Assembly: GCA_903868375.1 (NCBI GenBank)
Contig: CAIPVD010000074.1
Location: 1-17,241, forward strand
Source of the DNA: an uncultured delta proteobacterium
GTDB lineage: Bacteria > UBA10199 > GCA-002796325 > 1-14-0-20-49-13
Reading direction: 5' to 3'
DNA: 17,241 nt
Shown here: one piece after another, positions 15,557 to 17,241 of the stretch
Layout: each line of letters starts with the position of its first letter
Numbering within the stretch: position 1 is the stretch's first letter
Notes under the pieces: model-generated
What the model saw: the letters and a program-made list of their open reading frames with translations, nothing else
Told to the model about the DNA's origin: nothing
Database searches by the model: none
Made by a program: the position numbers and the translations under genes

Positions 15557-16480
15557 TTAATCGGTATGGATGCTTCCCTTGCCGCTGCGCAGATCTTTTA
15601 CCAGCTTGTCGCCTTTTTTTATCTCTTCATTGCTCATTTCAGCTGCGACCTCTTTAAGCCTGTCTGGCGCAGTTGGAACGCCTTTTCCGGCGAGCTTCAG
15701 CCACATATATGCCTTTACGTTGTCCTTTTGCACGCCGTCGCCCAAGAAATACATTACGCCGATAGCGAACTGCGAAGGCTTGTGTTTCAGCTCTGCGCCT
15801 TTTAGATACCAAGTCGCGGCCTCTTTATAATTCCGTTTTACCCCATCGCCGTCATAATACATCTTGCCTATGTTGAAATACGCCCTGTCGAGCCCTTGCG
15901 CGCCGGCCTGAAAGAAAAGTTTTTTTGCCTCTTTTGGATCCTTTTTTACTCCGTGTCCCTTAAGATAAAGAACGCCCAGGTTCGACTGCGAATTCGCATC
16001 GCCAGCAAGCGCCGCTTTCTTGTACCACTTGGCGGCTTCTTTATAATTCTTCTTTACGCCGTTACCCACCGAATAGATCACGCCAAGATTATATTGTGCC
16101 TCTAATAAACCGTGCTCGGCGGCTTCGCGGTAAAGCCTGATAGCTTCTTTTCTGTCTTGCGTAACTCCAAAACCGGTATCGTAAAGAGTTGCAAGATTGA
16201 ACTCTCCTGCGGCAAAATCCGAGGCGTCGTTATGTTTATAATACTCCGCCGCCTTCTTCATATCCTGTTTAACACCGCTGCCCTGTTCATACATAATTCC
16301 AACGTAATTCTGTGCCTCCGCATTTCCGGCATCGGCAAGAGGTTCGCAAATTTTGAACGCTGTCTTGTAATTTTTTGAATTGAACGCCTTAGAGCATCTC
16401 TCCTGGCTGTTATTTTCAGCGAATGCAGAAAATGAAATGAAGATAAGAACGGCAAGTAAACAAAAAAACTTGGCTCTCAT
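15557..16480 (-). CDS. Exported Sel1-repeat protein
   Basis: A 307-residue protein. It starts with a clear signal peptide (basic MRAK, hydrophobic core, then FSAFA-EN as the signal peptidase site near residue 21), so it should act in the periplasm or outside. Residues about 35-285 are six or more Sel1-like repeats of about 36 residues, each with a pattern such as AQYNLGVIYSVGNGVKKN followed by KEAAKWYKKAA. Sel1 proteins are solenoid scaffolds for protein-protein contact, often in envelope signalling or host interaction. The ATG at 16480 is preferred over one 16 codons upstream because it begins the signal peptide and follows AGGGGG. It sits between the two eight-cysteine genes, 77 nt from one and 24 nt from the other. 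Confidence 0.9.
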   Translation of the reverse strand: MRAKFFCLLAVLIFISFSAFAENNSQERCSKAFNSKNYKTAFKICEPLADAGNAEAQNYVGIMYEQGSGVKQDMKKAAEYYKHNDASDFAAGEFNLATLYDTGFGVTQDRKEAIRLYREAAEHGLLEAQYNLGVIYSVGNGVKKNYKEAAKWYKKAALAGDANSQSNLGVLYLKGHGVKKDPKEAKKLFFQAGAQGLDRAYFNIGKMYYDGDGVKRNYKEAATWYLKGAELKHKPSQFAIGVMYFLGDGVQKDNVKAYMWLKLAGKGVPTAPDRLKEVAAEMSNEEIKKGDKLVKDLRSGKGSIHTD

Positions 16481-16557
16481 AATGGTGGCCCCCTTTGCTT
16501 TAAGATATACGATAATCGGGCCGGCCATTCAACGCTAATCTATAAATATAGGAAGAT

Positions 16558-17115
16558 TCAGCGCATGGAAATGGTCGATGGATTGCACGATGCAAGCGCT
16601 TTGCTTATGCTAGCGTCTGCATTGATGTCAACCCTGCACAACACCTTGGCAGGGCCATACGCATTATTGCCAAGAAAGCACAATGCAGAAAGTTCAAACG
16701 ACCTGTCGAACGGGCCCGCCCCATTGGCAGGAAGCATGCGATCGCTTAGTGTTATTTTAGTGCAGCCATTCTTTGCAAAAACTTCACGTGCTTTATCTTT
16801 TGTCGCTTCATCGAGCGATCTTCCGACAATGCTTTGATATGTAACTTCTACTGGAGGAGGAGGCTCTTTGTACGTGCCTTCATAACATGCCTGCAAACGT
16901 TCCATGGCGTCGGAGCAATTGTTCGCTAACACTGAACATAAATTCAGGAACGCTGCATATTTAGGACTCCAGACATTCAATTTATATATTTGGATAGGAC
17001 CCCATTCATTTTCGAGGGCCTCGATTTGATAGCTCGCCGAATCACTGTCTGCCAATTTGAAAGAATTAACATTACACGCTGAAATATTTTTTACCGAACC
17101 TGGATTATTACTCAT
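16558..17115 (-). CDS. Eight-cysteine protein, unknown family (paralog of 14975-15532)
   Basis: A 185-residue protein, the upstream member of the pair. Cysteines are at 14, 60, 67, 77, 118, 146, 160 and 177. Residues 14-78 align with the paralog without a gap, sharing DS-SY, W38, Y44, CSV, the second and third cysteines and LQ-CY. A proline run (PPPP, 85-88) separates this from a second half with SLDEATKDKAREVFAKNGC and LSDRMLP, which looks like a small alpha/beta domain. The ATG at 17115 has AAGGAG 6 nt upstream, a firm start. No signal peptide or membrane helix is seen. It is the first gene of the possible four-gene group leading to the giant protein, and diverges from a gene at the right edge. 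Function unknown. Confidence 0.83.
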   Translation of the reverse strand: MSNNPGSVKNISACNVNSFKLADSDSASYQIEALENEWGPIQIYKLNVWSPKYAAFLNLCSVLANNCSDAMERLQACYEGTYKEPPPPVEVTYQSIVGRSLDEATKDKAREVFAKNGCTKITLSDRMLPANGAGPFDRSFELSALCFLGNNAYGPAKVLCRVDINADASISKALASCNPSTISMR

Positions 17116-17158
17116 AAATATCTCCTTTGTTAGTTGCCTTATGTATCGACCGGAGCAA

Positions 17159-17173
17159 AAAAAAGTTGCTAAG
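17159..17173 (-). promoter_or_regulatory. CTTAGCAACTTTTTT motif before the upstream eight-cysteine gene
   Basis: On the minus strand, 44 nt before the ATG at 17115, and identical over 15 nt to the copy at 15540-15554. The AAC followed by a T-tract recalls the -35 region of ECF-sigma promoters, but I see no -10 shared with the other copies, so no sigma factor is claimed. Confidence 0.35.
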
Positions 17174-17185
17174 AAAATTTAGTTA

Positions 17186-17214
17186 TTGGATTTGAGCAGA
17201 TTTTAGAATAGAAT
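17186..17214 (+). promoter_or_regulatory. Candidate promoter for the right-edge gene
   Basis: TTGGAT (17186-17191) and TAGAAT (17209-17214) are spaced by exactly 17 nt on the plus strand. Transcription would begin near 17221, only a few nt before the ATG at 17227, implying an almost leaderless mRNA. It is divergent from the eight-cysteine gene. Confidence 0.45.
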
Positions 17215-17226
17215 GAAAGCGAAATT

Positions 17227-17241
17227 ATGAAAAAAACATTA
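17227..17241 (+). CDS. Possible start of a plus-strand gene, cut by the window edge
   Basis: Only five codons are visible (MKKTL), a beginning typical of a signal peptide. No Shine-Dalgarno precedes the ATG, but a plausible promoter lies just upstream. Nothing can be said about the product. Confidence 0.3.

Overview
The window is a 17.2 kb piece of a bacterial chromosome, coding-dense and almost entirely on the minus strand. RecO, a TonB-type C-terminal domain protein, a RodZ-like membrane HTH protein and a Sel1 lipid-bilayer-exported protein point to a Gram-negative (diderm) organism. The mixture of recognisable housekeeping genes with very large cytoplasmic proteins of no recognised family recalls uncultivated deltaproteobacterial-type lineages. 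That placement is an impression, not something the sequence proves. No tRNA, rRNA, CRISPR array, insertion sequence or prophage gene was seen.

Left part (1-4606): a minus-strand gene of at least 900 codons runs off the left edge and is not a recognised family. Its TTG start at 2702 has a good ribosome-binding site and a terminator-like hairpin in its leader. It diverges from a plus-strand TPR-repeat protein (2924-4606).

Centre (4597-9103): a tightly packed minus-strand block reads, in transcription order, K+-channel-like protein, mtnP (methylthioadenosine phosphorylase), PfkB sugar kinase, short RodZ-like protein, recO, and TonB-like protein. mtnP and pfkB overlap by 4 nt; the following junctions are 3-10 nt. 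This looks like one operon from mtnP onward, ending tail-to-tail with the TPR gene (10-nt overlap).

SOS module (9165-11102): a LexA/UmuD-type self-cleaving repressor and a Y-family DNA polymerase are joined by an ATGA overlap. They are driven by a clear TTGACA-18-TATATT promoter whose spacer holds a perfect GTGAAC-N4-GTTCAC palindrome, an obvious LexA operator. This is a self-contained damage-inducible mutagenesis operon.

Right part (11099-17241): a 1256-residue protein of unknown family, with a degenerate RecB-nuclease-like motif set, lies downstream of two paralogous 185-residue proteins and a Sel1-repeat exported protein. The two paralogs share eight cysteines at nearly the same positions. 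Their upstream regions share a 15-nt sequence, and related TAGCAAC copies precede the giant gene and the TPR gene. This cluster is the least explained and most interesting part of the window. A plus-strand gene probably begins at the right edge.
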